Shown: piece by piece, positions 11,947-23,479 of the stretch
Layout: every line of letters starts with the position of its first letter
Numbering within the stretch: the stretch's first letter is position 1
Origin: Colias croceus
Lineage: Eukaryota; Arthropoda; Insecta; Lepidoptera; Pieridae
Length of the DNA: 64,000 bases
Direction: 5' to 3'
NCBI RefSeq assembly: GCF_905220415.1
Contig: NC_059545.1
Location: 692,001-756,000, forward strand
Made by a program: the position numbers and the translations under genes
The notes under the pieces: generated by a model
What the model saw: the letters and a program-made list of their open reading frames with translations, nothing else
Told to the model about the DNA's origin: nothing
Databases searched by the model: none

Positions 11947-12114
11947 TCGACAGTAACTCTGTGTATCTGTCTGTAACGCTTTTCCGCTTAAACCTCACAA
12001 CCGATTTTGATGAAATTTGGCACATACAATCTTTTTTTTCCTGAGACAGTACCTTTTATTGCGAAATATGTACCACGGGCGAAGCCGGGGCGGACCCTGT
12101 GGGCGGACCGCTAG
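11947..12114 (+). mobile_element. Short Helitron (type D), carries an intact AAATTT site
   Basis: Ends GAAGCCGGGGCGGACC...CGCTAG at 12111-12114, followed by T. The last part holds a small duplication of GCGGACC. The 5' limit is less clear. The AAATTT word at 12013-12018 is the empty counterpart of the site filled at 3559-4470. Confidence 0.75.
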
Positions 12115-13379
12115 TATTCTATAACGATAAAATGTGTAATAAAAATTAATAAATTATAACATTGAATAAATGTTAGTAGCATTGTTATTGATTTTGAAGG
12201 ATAATTAAATATGTATATTAGTGATTTAGATTTAATTATTCATGATTATTATGAAATCGTTTGCGGAATCTCTATTATTATGTTCATTAATACCATATTT
12301 TTATGGAAACATGCGTGATTATTATAAGATTTTTATTAATTTAAATTATGGTTATTCGTGAGAATTTGAAACACGTGCTTTGTAGGTTTAAATAAAATAA
12401 AAATATAATTACATATGTTATTAGAACCTATTATAAAATTAAGCAAGGATAATAAGAATTTGTTGTTTAAAATAATTTATTGGATTATAGGTAGGTACCT
12501 TACCTAAATCTGTTGGTAATAGTTTGGACATTTTGTTTTTCACAGATGAGTCGTGTCTAGTTGAACTACATTAAATAATATTATACTTAGATAACGTTGA
12601 AAATGAATAATGATTGATACGCGTATTCTCTCACTACCTACTAGGTATATTTTGAAGTTTCGAGTTTTCTCTTTAGATTTTTTTTTCAATTTAGTGCAAA
12701 TTGTAATGATAATTTCAAACAGACGATATCTGATAATTTTTAAATGAAATGAAACTCATAAACAGCCCTCGTTAAAGCGATTGAAATGAACTCATAGTTT
12801 TCACATACTTAATAGTATTGAGATCTATAAAATTTGCATAAAGTGTCGCTGATATTACCTTCGCGATAAGCATATTAATTTGAATTGTTCTTGTCGAAGC
12901 ATAGTGACATTTATTGAGTACATAATAGGGAGTATTTTGCGTTGAAGTTATATGTGGTTTAAAACGGGTAGTCGATATTTGATCCAGGTTTTGCGCACAC
13001 GCAAGCATTTGAATGTAATTTATAGCTATTGTTGAATGGCGCCTGCAATGGCTAGATTGTGTAACAATACCATTTGGACATTTGACACCTACTATAATAT
13101 CTATTAATAAAAACATAACTATAATCTATTAATCCTTATAATGTATGCGAATGTTACTTGATATTTGAGATCGTCTGTCTGCTTTCTTTTATGGAGATGT
13201 ACCTACCAAGATATGATTTGGTTGTGAATTTATAGATAACTTCTTACAAGAAATTGGGTGGAGGAGAGGATGAATATTTTTAGGAAAATATTTTTGTAAT
13301 AGTTATAAGTCATGATATATGGTCAAAAAGAAAGGGTTAGATTATCCACATTACCAAAAGCCCACTGTCGTCTATGAAA
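12115..13379. other. AT-rich intergenic DNA, nothing recognised
   Basis: The stretch from 12772 to 13116 is open in one minus-strand frame, but the product is low in complexity and unlike any family I know; I treat it as chance. Confidence 0.45.
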
Positions 13380-13580
13380 CAAAAAGCTCTTTTTTTGTGT
13401 GGTGTTTCTCAATGTTAGCCAGAAGGGCTTCTACATTTTAACGCGGACGCGTGGGTGAACTTAAGGTTCACTCTGGTAGCGACATGCGTCCCCCCTTGAC
13501 GGGGATGTCAAACCTCGGCTTGGGCTGTCGCTTGAGTGGAGGAGGCCGGAAGGACCCTAGTCGGACGGGCAAAAAGCTCT
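13380..13580 (-). mobile_element. Poly(A)-tailed SINE-like retroposon with 11-bp target duplication
   Basis: The direct repeat CAAAAAGCTCT at 13380-13390 and 13570-13580 flanks a 179-bp body. On the minus strand the body starts CCCGTCCGACTAGGGTCC and ends in six A. The duplication and tail point to target-primed reverse transcription. It is much richer in GC than its surroundings and includes an inverted pair GTGAAC/GTTCAC (13454-13471). I do not see clear RNA polymerase III A and B boxes, so it may be a 5' fragment of a LINE or a 5S/other-derived SINE. Confidence 0.7.
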
Positions 13581-14097
13581 GTAGAAACAGACATGTTGGA
13601 AAACCATCAATATACCTACCTCTATCAGCAAATTTGAAATTACAAAATTATAGTCTACGCCTTTACCCTGCAACGGATAAAAATATAGACATATGACGAT
13701 TAAGTATATGATGAAGTCAAAGTAAGCTAAGTCAATATTCAATAATGTTCCAATTACCAATATTCACATCTTTACTGATTGAAATTCGATTAAAACATTA
13801 AAAAACAAACTTTAATTTGCGTAAATCGTTCGTCGGACTATTTGCTAATTTTTGTATCATTGATGTGAATGCGTATAATTTTCGCCAATAAAAATTTGTC
13901 GGCAGCTTTCTGATGGTGATTTTTGTTTGCTATTTATTCATTAAATCGATTCGTTCCGATACATTTCACTAATTAAATTTGGGTCATAGTTGTTTAGCAC
14001 GAGAGGTCAATAGATATTTTCATTTTTAATGGAACCATAGCGTGATATTGGTGAAATTATATAGCAATAGATAAAAAGTTAACTTAAAAGTTACATT

Positions 14098-14190
14098 CTA
14101 GGTAAGCACGCTCTATCTTAGGCCATATCTCAGCTTACTATCAGGCGAGATCGTGGCCAAGCGCTCCCCTATCGCAACATAAAAAAATAA
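14098..14190 (-). mobile_element. Probable LINE 3'-end fragment
   Basis: On the minus strand it reads GGGGAGCGCTTGGCCACGAT, then CTCGCCTGATAGTAAGCTGA. The word GCCTGATRGTAAGC is frequent near 3' ends of lepidopteran non-LTR elements. Short, old and without clear boundaries. Confidence 0.4.
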
Positions 14191-15207
14191 ATAAATAAGT
14201 ATCTTTTCGCGTTCTTTAGTGTAGGTACATGCGTTTTTTTACGGCAATAGGTCAACAGTATAGTTTCAACTGGTGTATCTATTGCATTTTATTAATGCAG
14301 CACTATTGTGTTTATTATAATGCTTAACAAAATGAGAATGAGCATTAAAATAATAAAAATTAGGTGTTTTATGAAACAAGTTGATGTCACCGTAACATAA
14401 TTCAAGCATAAGACCAAATTTTCATAATTTACTAGTGCCCATAAAATATAGCCCCGTTAAAAATCATATATATGCATATCATCAATAATTAGTGGACCTC
14501 CCGCGGGTTTACTCGTATATATTTCGAATGTGATACGTCGCGTGTCTCGAGACGGTTTTTTAAATGAATTATTATTTATTTGATATTGTTTTAGTTTTAA
14601 TTTATGCGGGTTTTATGCGACATCTGTCATAGGCTGTGGCTTGATATGTTGCCTTATCGCTAGCTAATATTTATTAGATATCTGTTTTGTAAAATAATTT
14701 ATTGCAATCGGCGTGAATTCGATTAGGATCACCGGATTTTTGTGTGATTGGTCTTAATTGTTGACATTTCTAGAATGTTTTCTTTTTTTTTAATTTTTTT
14801 GATTGACATTTGAGGATACATTTTTTTGCACGTTGGCCATTTTGGGTTGTTTATGGTCGTAAAATAACAAATTATATCGAATACTTTGGTAGGAATTAAA
14901 TGAGTTTGCGATTTGATACGCGAAACCTTTATAAACTAATTCCTTGTTTTGTAATATATCCTGTATGTGTATCCTTTTTTTTACAAAATATCTAACGAAA
15001 TAAACAATATTATTATTAAAATAATAATCTAAATTGTGAGGAAGGAATGAAGGACAGTAATTATGTGATTGTAAAGCTTCAAATGTTACTTGATATCTGT
15101 TTGGTCAAAGATAATACTTAGTTATAATTTTAGAATATTTCTCATATTACATTAAACGCAAGGCCATAATCAGAATGAATGCCCTGATGTTATGAATTTA
15201 TATTATT
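14191..15207. other. AT-rich intergenic DNA, nothing recognised
   Basis: No gene or element supported. A poly(T)-rich strip lies at 14775-14830. Confidence 0.45.
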
Positions 15208-15296
15208 ATTTATCGAGGAAGGCTATAGGCTATATATCATCACGCTATGACCAAGAGGAGCGGAGCAATTCGTGTTAAACCGCGAGGCACAGCTAG
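15208..15296 (+). mobile_element. 5'-truncated Helitron (type B)
   Basis: It starts inside the type B body (TTATCGAGGAAGGCTATAGG) and runs to the intact end CGCGAGGCACAGCTAG at 15296, followed by T. Confidence 0.8.
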
Positions 15297-16605
15297 TAAA
15301 AATATATAGAGTCCTTTTAAAACAAAGCCAGCTCAATGTTGTCAAACTCTTTAGCTTATTCCTTGACTTCTTGTTCCATTTCATAGTTCACAGTTCAACC
15401 CAGACCTGGATCTCGTCGGAACATTTATGGTACATGCTAAGGAGTCATTACACGGAACTTAGATGAAAGTTATAATGTATGTGTGCTTTATTGACCAATT
15501 AGAAGACGCCTACGTATCAATTCGTTTGCATACCATTAAGTCCATCGATTTTATGTGAGCATTTCGTGGTAAATAATTTACAAGCTGGGGCAAGCTCTAA
15601 CGTTTTATGGTTCCCCCCTTAATGAGGTTGTGTGATGATGTATTAAATCATTAGGTGAGGGGTCTACCACATTCAGTGCTATCTAGTATTATATTATCTC
15701 TGGTACTATACTAGTCTAATTTATTAAAACGTTGGTGTTGCCTTATGGTTCCAATAAAGCTTGAAAAATTATGATGATTATAGTATTACATTATTTTTAT
15801 TTATTTATTTATTATGATTTATGGTATGAATGTTTCATTCATCAAGCATTCTGGTTGAAGGCAGCTGTTTAGCTAATCTAAATTTAATGAAAAGAATGTT
15901 AGAAAAATTTGCGACAGTTGAATTATATATAAAAATCTATTTATTCATCGTTTCTATATATTAAAAGTAACCTATAGTAACGATACAAATTAGAAGAGCG
16001 TTTAATAACAATCGTTTTTGTATTTACTTTTAAATTCATTTTTATAAATATTTATATTCTTATTCCACCGTAGAGTGTGCTACGAGGGTCTACGAGACTT
16101 GCGTACAAGTCTGGCGCGGCCCTAGCTAGAACATCTTCGTTTTACTTGGCCTATTATTGGGATTGGCGAATTATCGTTCGCGCTTTTACGAGCGTAAGGA
16201 TTAGGGTTGTCAAATGTGAGATATTGGAAATATTTGTCACAAAAATGTGGAATTTGAAATAAATAATTTATTAAGTTCATGTCTTGCTCTTAATCTTAAA
16301 TAAATAATTTATTAAGTTCATGCATTGTCTTGCAATGCCATCTTAGAAATACTTATAAATAGTTATCTAATCATTGAATATTGGTGGAATGTATAATTCC
16401 CAGCGATATATGGGACGTGGATTAACTAATTTTTTTTTACAGATAAACTTACAGATTAACTTATTCGCTATGTAGATGTACAGCTACACATGTATTATAA
16501 GATTTTTCAATTATGCCGCGCGGTTTAACCTGCAGACGAACCTGTAAGTAAAAGTATAAAAGTCTGATATATGAGCTACATCACTGCACAGTTTCATCAA
16601 AATCT
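15297..16605. other. AT-rich intergenic DNA with a 25-bp direct repeat
   Basis: AAATAAATAATTTATTAAGT plus TCATG occurs twice, at about 16257-16281 and 16299-16323. A degraded Helitron-like stretch (GCCGCGCGGTTTAACCTGCA at about 16514, then TTTCATCAAAATCTGTTCAG) leads into the hairpin that follows. Nothing else was recognised. Confidence 0.5.
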
Positions 16606-16656
16606 GTTCAGTGGTAAAAACCTCTTGCAAAATGCAAGAGGTTTTTACCACTGAAC
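16606..16656. repeat. Perfect 24-bp-arm hairpin at the end of a Helitron remnant
   Basis: The arms 16606-16629 and 16633-16656 are perfectly complementary with an AAA loop. The left arm begins inside a Helitron-type word (CAAAATCTGTTCAGTGGT), so the palindrome seems to have arisen by local inverted duplication of element sequence. Confidence 0.9.
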
Positions 16657-18103
16657 ATAACATTACATGAAAAAGGAATGAACATACTTCAAAACATTCT
16701 TACAAACTTTTGCAATTATAAATTTCTAAGATCATAAATGTAAAGTTGGCAGCCCTACCGCCATCTAACTCAAACGGTACTCGAAATTAGTATGTTCGAT
16801 CGAAATTCGCTGCTTTATTTGTCGTTTATGACGCAATTATTTTAATTTATCGCTTGTATTTGAGATTTAACACGTTGTATTAATGTAAAGCACTCTCCGT
16901 TTATTTTATTATCATTTCCTGTACCGATAGTTTCATCTTGCTTGTTATAATGAGTATATTATTTCGTATCACATTATTGACTTTTTCGACGGTTTGTTAT
17001 ACACATTATCATTTTTATTATAATAATTAAATCAGAGTAAAACCACACCCCAGACACTCCATACAAAATTATAGTTTTGACAGTCACACTGTAGAGACTG
17101 CAAATGTGTGTGTAAACTCTTTATGGTTGGCACATTTTGTGACTAGCGTAAAAAAAAATTCGCGTTTTTCTGATGAAATACATCCGTAAACAGCACAATA
17201 TCTAACCATTTTCTACGAAAAACGATAATCACAAATCCAAAATAATAAAATTGCTTTAAGTCAATTTGATTAATGTTGTCAATCTTCGTTGCGTTTCGTC
17301 TAAAGACGTCGTTGGTATCGTCCTTGCGGGGAAATGGGTACCATAACATGTCTGATCGTGCGGGGTGAGGTAAGTGTTTAATTTTGGCGGGAGGCGGAGA
17401 GTGTCCGTTCTGTAGCGTTTAGCTACTATTATGTATTCTGTGGTAAAACTTAAAAGTAAGTCTGCAGGAACTTGCTGCGTTTGGGAGCTTAACCTACTGA
17501 GTTTGTTTTAATGTATGAATGAATAAGTTCCCTATGCCTTTGAATTATCTATGAACTACATAGTTACCTAATAAAAGCACAGGGAATTCACTAGAAGATA
17601 TGATGATGAATTGATGAAGTTTAAACTTTAGCTAATTTTAGCTTTCTCATAAGTACTTACATTTAAGTTTTATTTGTAACATCAGTCATCACTAATAACA
17701 TATAGGTAGATACGTACGTAATTCTTTTCCTCACTTCATCTGCGTTAATTGCTTAATTTATTCAAACTATTAATAATGCACATTAAAAACGTAATAATTC
17801 ACGTAAAACTAAGTTTAAATCGGTTTATGATTTATATCAAAGAAAACACCGCGGATAATGTATGAAAGATATCGATGAAACTTGACCGCGACGAATTTCT
17901 AATTATCATATATAATATTATCTATGTGTCAGAGGTCGGGTTTAAATCGACCGGCATTATCCTTAATACCGAAGCACGTAAATATGGGATTATTAATTAT
18001 TTAGATTATCTGGGTTGCCATTTAGACAGATTAGAGTGATATAAACTTTTTTGTTCATTTACTAGATTCACCCATTGACCACCGAGCGGCCCGATCGGGA
18101 ATA
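16657..18103. other. AT-rich intergenic DNA, nothing firm recognised
   Basis: A copy of the short dispersed word CTACTATTATGTATTCTGTGG lies at about 17423-17443. No gene was recognised. Confidence 0.45.
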
Positions 18104-18128
18104 GACACAATAGATTTTCTATTGTGTC
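18104..18128. repeat. Perfect 11-bp-arm hairpin
   Basis: GACACAATAGA and its complement around a TTT loop, inside a GC-richer strip (18070-18150: CCACCGAGCGGCCCGATCGG on one side, ATTCCGGGGGCTGAGGC on the other). Looks like part of a small degraded mobile element. Confidence 0.7.
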
Positions 18129-18719
18129 TGTGATTCCGGGGGCTGAGGCACTTTTAATAATTACAATTAGTCATAGCTATCTTTTAAAAGCTTACTGTTT
18201 AAACTAAGACGTAAGGCGTATAATACATACATGATACAAGATACAGCTGTTTCTTTTAACTAACGTTTCTTTTTCCACAAAATAATTGAATTCTGAATCT
18301 TCTGTACATTAAATAAGAAAGGAACTTTGATTGGAAACAAAGCTTCGGAAGTAAGCTTTAAAAAAATATGCATACCTTCATAACTAAGTATGTATTTAAA
18401 CTAACACAACTTTGTTTTGTTTTCTCAATTCATATACCTAGGTAGTTACCAGTGAAAGTGAAAGATATAGAACACGAATTGAATTAATCATTGTCAAATC
18501 ATTTTTACAACTCCACTTACAATCCTATCAAAAGTCAAAACAAAAAACAAGGAAATATAAATAATAAAATTTCCTCATTATAATACTGTTAGAATCTTGT
18601 CCAGTGTGCAAATGAAAGGTCACTGCATCCAGCCATCACGGGCAAGGAGAAATCCAAAATGTCACTTAAAATAATCGTATTCATTAGTAAACATTTTATA
18701 CAAGCATTAGTAGGTTGGG

Positions 18720-18990
18720 TGCCGGCGCCTGTGAGATCATAATCTCGCTATATACAGCCGTCCCTTTTTAAATTATGGTCATGGACCGCGTGCGAGCGAG
18801 ACGCAAACTAGGTGTCGTTATTGTATTGCTCCACGCATGCGTACTAATTAGGGGTATGGAAATCCTAGTAAAATTGAGATGTCGGCTAATAAGACTATTA
18901 AATTAAATCGATTTTCTTAACGATTACATTCGATGGAGAAAGGCTTGATTACCCGTGGCGCGGTAATTGGAAATAATTTTTTAATTGTTA
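18720..18990. promoter_or_regulatory. Candidate conserved non-coding block
   Basis: Non-repetitive and CG-richer than its flanks, with the palindrome ACGCATGCGT at 18831-18842 (close to NRF-1-type sites), CTAATTAG, and AAATCGATTT followed by AACGATTA. Its function is a guess from composition and motif words. Confidence 0.2.
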
Positions 18991-19085
18991 GTGTTGACAT
19001 GCTGTTATAATTACATTGTCTATGTTCGATTGAAAAAAGAAAAATTTTAAACTGGTAGAAGTCGATGTACGTTTATATACTTAAA

Positions 19086-19625
19086 CTAGCTGGTGCGTTG
19101 TGCGCGGGCTGCAAGCAGCCCGCGAGCCCCTTTTGCCCCTGGGTTGAAGCAATAGGGCAGTCATTTTTGAAAATATATTCGGATTTTCTGTCCATTTGTT
19201 ACATCTGCTAACAGCGATTCTACAGTCAGTCGGTAATGCTTATAAATTCCCCATTCAAATATTTTCTATTCCGGGGGGCTGTCCACCTTCGAGGGTACGT
19301 GGTGCGCGAGCTGCAAGCAGCTCGCGGCTCATCCCAGGGCAGAAATCTTCAGTCATTTGAAAATGCATTCGAATTTCCTTTCCATTTGTTACATCACCTA
19401 ACAGCGATTCTACAGTCAGTCGGTAATGCTTATAAATTCCCCATTCAAATATTTTCTATTCCGGGGGGCTGTCCACCTTCGAGTGTGCGTGGTGCGCGAG
19501 CTGCAAGCAGCTCGCGGCTCATCCCAGGGCAGAAATCTTCAGTCATTTGAAAATGCATTCGAATTTCCTTTCCATTTGTAACATCTGCTAACAGCGATTC
19601 TACAGTTAGTCGAAACTGCTTATAA
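19086..19625 (-). repeat. ~180-bp tandem array with terminator-like hairpins (copy 1, three units)
   Basis: Each unit holds a 10-bp-stem hairpin (19103-19124, 19305-19326, 19495-19516), the word CTAACAGCGATTCTACAGTC and ATTCAAATATTTTCTATTCC. In the outermost unit the hairpin is followed by CTAG; in the inner ones the matching place reads CTCG or is lost. Confidence 0.88.
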
Positions 19626-19629
19626 ATTA

Positions 19630-20405
19630 CTTATTCAAATATTGTTAAATTTTTGAAACGTCTTATCGATAGCGGGTAGTGACTTTTCATAATAAACTGT
19701 TCAAGAGTTAACCTAACACGCTCGTCGCTTCGCTCCTCGCTACCTATTTGAATATTTAGGCCAGCCGCTGCCGCGTCTCGCTCGCTTCGCTCGCTTGGCT
19801 CGTGCGATAGGTAGTTCAAAAGTTAACCTAACATGCTCGTCGCTTCGCTCCTCGCTACCTATTTGAATATTTAGGCCGGCCGCTGCCGTGACTCGCTCGC
19901 TTCGCTCGCATGGCTCGTGTGGTAGTTCAAAAGTTAACCTTACACGCTCGTCGCTTCGCTCCTCGCTACTTAAACTGCTTATAAATTACTTATTCAAATA
20001 TTGGTAAAATTTTTGAAACGTCTATCGATAGCGGGCAGTGACTTTTCATAATAAACTGTTCAAGAGTTAACCTAACACGCTCGTCGCTTCGCTCCTCGCT
20101 ACCTATTTGAATATTTAGGCCGGCCGCTGCCGCAACTCGCTCGCTTCGCTCGCTTGGCTCGTGCGGTAGGTAGTTCATAAGTTAACCTAACACGCTCGTC
20201 GCTTCGCTCCTCGCTACCTATTTGAATATTTAGGCTGGCCGTTGATGCGACTCGCACGCTTCGCTCGCTTGGCTCGTGCGGTAAGTAGTTCAAAAGTTAA
20301 CCTAACACGCTCGTCGCTTCGCTCCTCGCTACCTATTTGAATATTTACGCTGGCCGCTGCCGTGACTCGCTCGCTTCGCTCGCTTGGCTCGTGCGGTAGT
20401 TCAAA
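19630..20405. repeat. ~117-bp GC-rich tandem array (copy 1)
   Basis: Six occurrences of CGCTCGTCGCTTCGCTCCTC alternate with CTCGCTCGCTTCGCTCGC blocks and TTCAAAAGTTAACCT spacers. A longer block with TCGATAGCGGGCAGTGACTT occurs twice (about 19620-19715 and 19975-20075), so the array has a higher-order arrangement. Open frames here repeat short RSE/AKR words and are by-products of the repeat. Confidence 0.88.
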
Positions 20406-20489
20406 AGTTAATAAATATTTTCTACTCCGGGAGGCTGTCAACCCTCGAAGTTGCAGCAAGCAGCCCGCGGTGCCGTCTTTTGCCGATGC

Positions 20490-21850
20490 TATTCAATTAC
20501 CCTTCCTACTATGGAAATTTCCATACAAAATTTTCGAAAAAAAAAATTCGCTTTTTAGCAAAAATTTTTATGTGCCTGGAAGCGGACCAAGTTTTTAAAC
20601 ATTTTTTACCTTGGTGACCCCAACCTAAGTGCCACCAGTTCAGAGAGCCGTTGAATTTCGTGATGTATGGAAAATGGAAACCGGGGGTCTGAGAGAAATT
20701 CTGAGTATGCAGTTTTGTAAATCTGACCAATCAGAGCACAGAAGTCAATTTTCAGACCGATCGTGACGGAACCGGCGCCACCATCTTGCTTTGAAAAATT
20801 GGCCATTTTTAAAAAAAAAATTACGTCCAATTTGAAATTTCTCGATTGCCCTGGTAGCACCCCATCTTCCTGATCATTTTTTAGTTCTACACCCCCCACC
20901 TATCTTGCGCCGTTTCAGAGAGCCGTCGAATTTTGCGTTGTATGAAACTCGGAAACCAGCGATGGAAACTCGATTATGAGTATGCCAACTCAATGTGAGG
21001 CTCGATTAAAGCCCCTGCGCCAAGTTTCAGCGTGATCGGCCCAGCGATGGCCGTTTTAGAATTTGTATGGCGGCGGCCATTTTTTCCGCCATTTTGAATT
21101 TTTTTCACTATCTGTGGTAATTGCTCGAGGTCTACTACAAGTTTAGTTCGAGCACCCCAGATGTAGCTGCTACCGTTTGCGCGGGCCGTTGACCGTCTTC
21201 GAGAGATGAGGGAAAGTTTAAGATTTCGGATTTTTCTGGATATCCTGGGAGCTGGGCGAGTACGAATACATCATTGGTGTATTTCTCCATTGCACCACCT
21301 CGTCTAAATTTACGTTTTTATGTTTGCGCCAAAAATGGAAAAATTCCAAAATCGAGCGTCCCACTATGGCTCCCTGGTAGCGTCCCAGGGTGGTGATCAT
21401 TTTTAGTTCCGACACCCCCCACCCAACTCGCACCGTTTCCGCGGGCCGTTGGAGTTAACGTTGTATGGAAGTTGGAAACGGGGGCCCGGAGCCACTCGAA
21501 CGGGGCACCGATCGATTCGCCGGCTTGAACAGAGCACGTGAGCCAAATTTGAGACGTAAGGATTCATAAACGGCGATTTTGGCAAAGTACGGCGGCCATC
21601 TTGTTTTCGCGAAAATCCCCATTTTTCCACCACCCCTGGTAATCGCCACCAGTTCCGAGCAATTTTTGTTCAGACACCCCCCCTCCAGGTGGCACCGTTT
21701 CTGCGCACCTCCAGGGGTCCACTCTCTTGTCCAGGGTGTTGGAGATGTCAATATTTTTCCGGTGGTCACTCGGCGCACCTCTACACGATCACGTCGAAAT
21801 CCCCCCAACTTTCCGCGTAGTTTCCGAGAAACCCGATGTCAGTCAGTCAG
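20490..21850. repeat. Five diverged ~265-bp repeats (copy 1)
   Basis: Anchors of the form CACCCC...ACCGTTT followed by a GCCGTTGA-like word recur near 20612, 20887, 21150, 21410 and 21670, spaced about 260-275 bp. Each is accompanied by a CGGCCAT or CCATCTTG word and a TAGTTC word. This module looks single-copy at first sight but is an old tandem repeat. Confidence 0.65.
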
Positions 21851-21880
21851 TCAGTGGTAGTGTAGCTTTATATATTATAA

Positions 21881-22615
21881 CTAGCTGGTGCGTTGTGCGC
21901 GGGCTGCAAGCAGCCCGCGAGTCCCTTTTGCCCCTGGGTTGAAGCAATAGGGCAGTCATTAGAAAATGTGTTAGAATTCCCAGTCCATTTGTAATTTTCT
22001 GCTAACAGCGATTCCACAGTCAATCGGAAGTGCTTATAAATTACCAATTCAAATATTTTCTATTCTGGAATGCCGTCGACCTTCGAGGGCGCGTGGTGCA
22101 CGGGCTGCAAGCAGCCCGCGAGCCCCTTTTGCCCCTGGGTTGAAGCAATAGGGCAGTCATTTGAAAATATATTCGAATTTTCTGTCCATTTGTTACATCT
22201 GCTAACAGCGATTCTACAGTCAGTCGTTAATGCTTATAAATTCCCCATTCAAGTATTTTCCACTCCGGGAGGCTGTCCACCTTCGAGGGAGCGTAGTGCG
22301 CGGGCTGCAAGCAGCCCGCGAAGCATCCCAGGGCAGAAATATTCAGTCATTTGAAAATGCATTCGAATTTCCTATCCATTTGTTACATCTCCTAACAGCG
22401 ATTCTACAGTCAGTCGGTAATGCTTATAAATTCCCCATTCAAATATTTTCTATTCCGGGGGGCTGTCCACCTTCGAGGTTGCGTGGTGCGCGAGCTGCAA
22501 GCAGCTCGCGGCTCATCCCAGGGCAGAAATCTTCAGTCATTTGAAAATGCATTCGAATTTCCTTTCCATTTGTAACATCTGCTAACAGCGATTCTACAGT
22601 CAGTCGAAACTGCTT
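21881..22615 (-). repeat. ~180-bp tandem array with terminator-like hairpins (copy 2, four units)
   Basis: Hairpins at 21898-21919, 22101-22118 (stem reduced to 8 bp), 22299-22320 and 22489-22510. Three carry the GGG/CCC stem and the last the GAG/CTC stem, each internally paired. Confidence 0.88.
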
Positions 22616-22619
22616 ATAA

Positions 22620-23395
22620 ATTACTTATTCAAATATTATTTTTTTGAAACGTCTTATCGATAGCGGGCAGTGACTTTTCATAATAAACTGTTCAAGAGTT
22701 AACCTCACGCTCGTCGCTTCGCTCCTCGCTACCTATTAGAATATTTAGGCCGGCCGCTGCCAAGACTCGCTCGCTTCGCTCGCTTGGCTCGTGCGATAGG
22801 TAGTTCAAAAGTTAACCTAACACGCTCGTCGCTTCGCTCCTCGCTACCTATTTGAATATTTAGGCCGGCCGCTGCCGTGACTCGCTCGCTTCGCTCGCAT
22901 GGCTCGTGTGGTAGTTCAAAAGTTAACCTTACACGCTCGTCGCTTCGCTCCTCGCTACTTAAACTGCTTATAAATTACTTATTCAAATATTGGTAAAATT
23001 TTTGAAACGTCTTATCGATAGCGGGCAGTGACTTTTCATAATAAACTGTTCAAGAGTTAACCTCACGCTCGTCGCTTCGCTCCTCGCTACCTATTAGAAT
23101 ATTTAGGCCGGCCGCTGCCGCGACTCGCTCGCTTCGCTCGCTTGGCTCGTGCGGTAGGTAGTTCATAAGTTAACCTAACACGCTCGTCGCTTCGCTCCTC
23201 GCTACCTATTTGAATATTTACGCTGGTCGCTGCCGTGACTCGCTCGCTTCGCTCGCTTGGCTCGTGCGGTAGGTAGTTCAAAAGTTAACCTTACACGCTC
23301 GTCGCTTCGCTCCTCGCTACCTATTTGAATATTTACGTCGGCCGCTGCTGTGACTCGCTCGCTTCGCTCGCTTGGTTCGTGCGGTAGTTTAAAAG
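22620..23395. repeat. ~117-bp GC-rich tandem array (copy 2)
   Basis: Six occurrences of the CGCTCGTCGCTTCGCTCCTC word (near 22708, 22822, 22935, 23066, 23180 and 23297), with the same higher-order insertion of the TCGATAGCGGGCAGTGACTT block as in copy 1. Confidence 0.88.
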
Positions 23396-23479
23396 TTAAT
23401 AAATATTTTCTACTCCGGGAGGCTGTCGAGCCTCGAGGTTGCGCGGTGCGCGGGCGGCAAACAGCCCGCAGTGCCGTCT

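Larger units (their letters stand above)
19086..21880 (-). mobile_element. Helitron-like element copy 1 of a head-to-tail pair
   Basis: On the minus strand it ends in a 10-bp-stem hairpin (stem CGCGGGCTGC, 19103-19124), then 13 bases, then CTAG (19089-19086) and T. This is the expected 3' end of a Helitron. The 5' end, TATAAAGCTACACTACCACTG and upstream, lies at about 21877-21880 against the CTAG of copy 2, with the expected TC changed or lost. The body is almost wholly tandem repeats: three ~180-bp units, a ~117-bp array and five diverged ~265-bp units. I find no Rep/helicase frame, so it is non-autonomous. Confidence 0.72.

Noticed and set aside
19631..20459. Several overlapping frames with repeated RSE and AKR words
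   Set aside because: They are translations of the 117-bp GC-rich tandem array and recur in different phases; no start or splice signal supports them.
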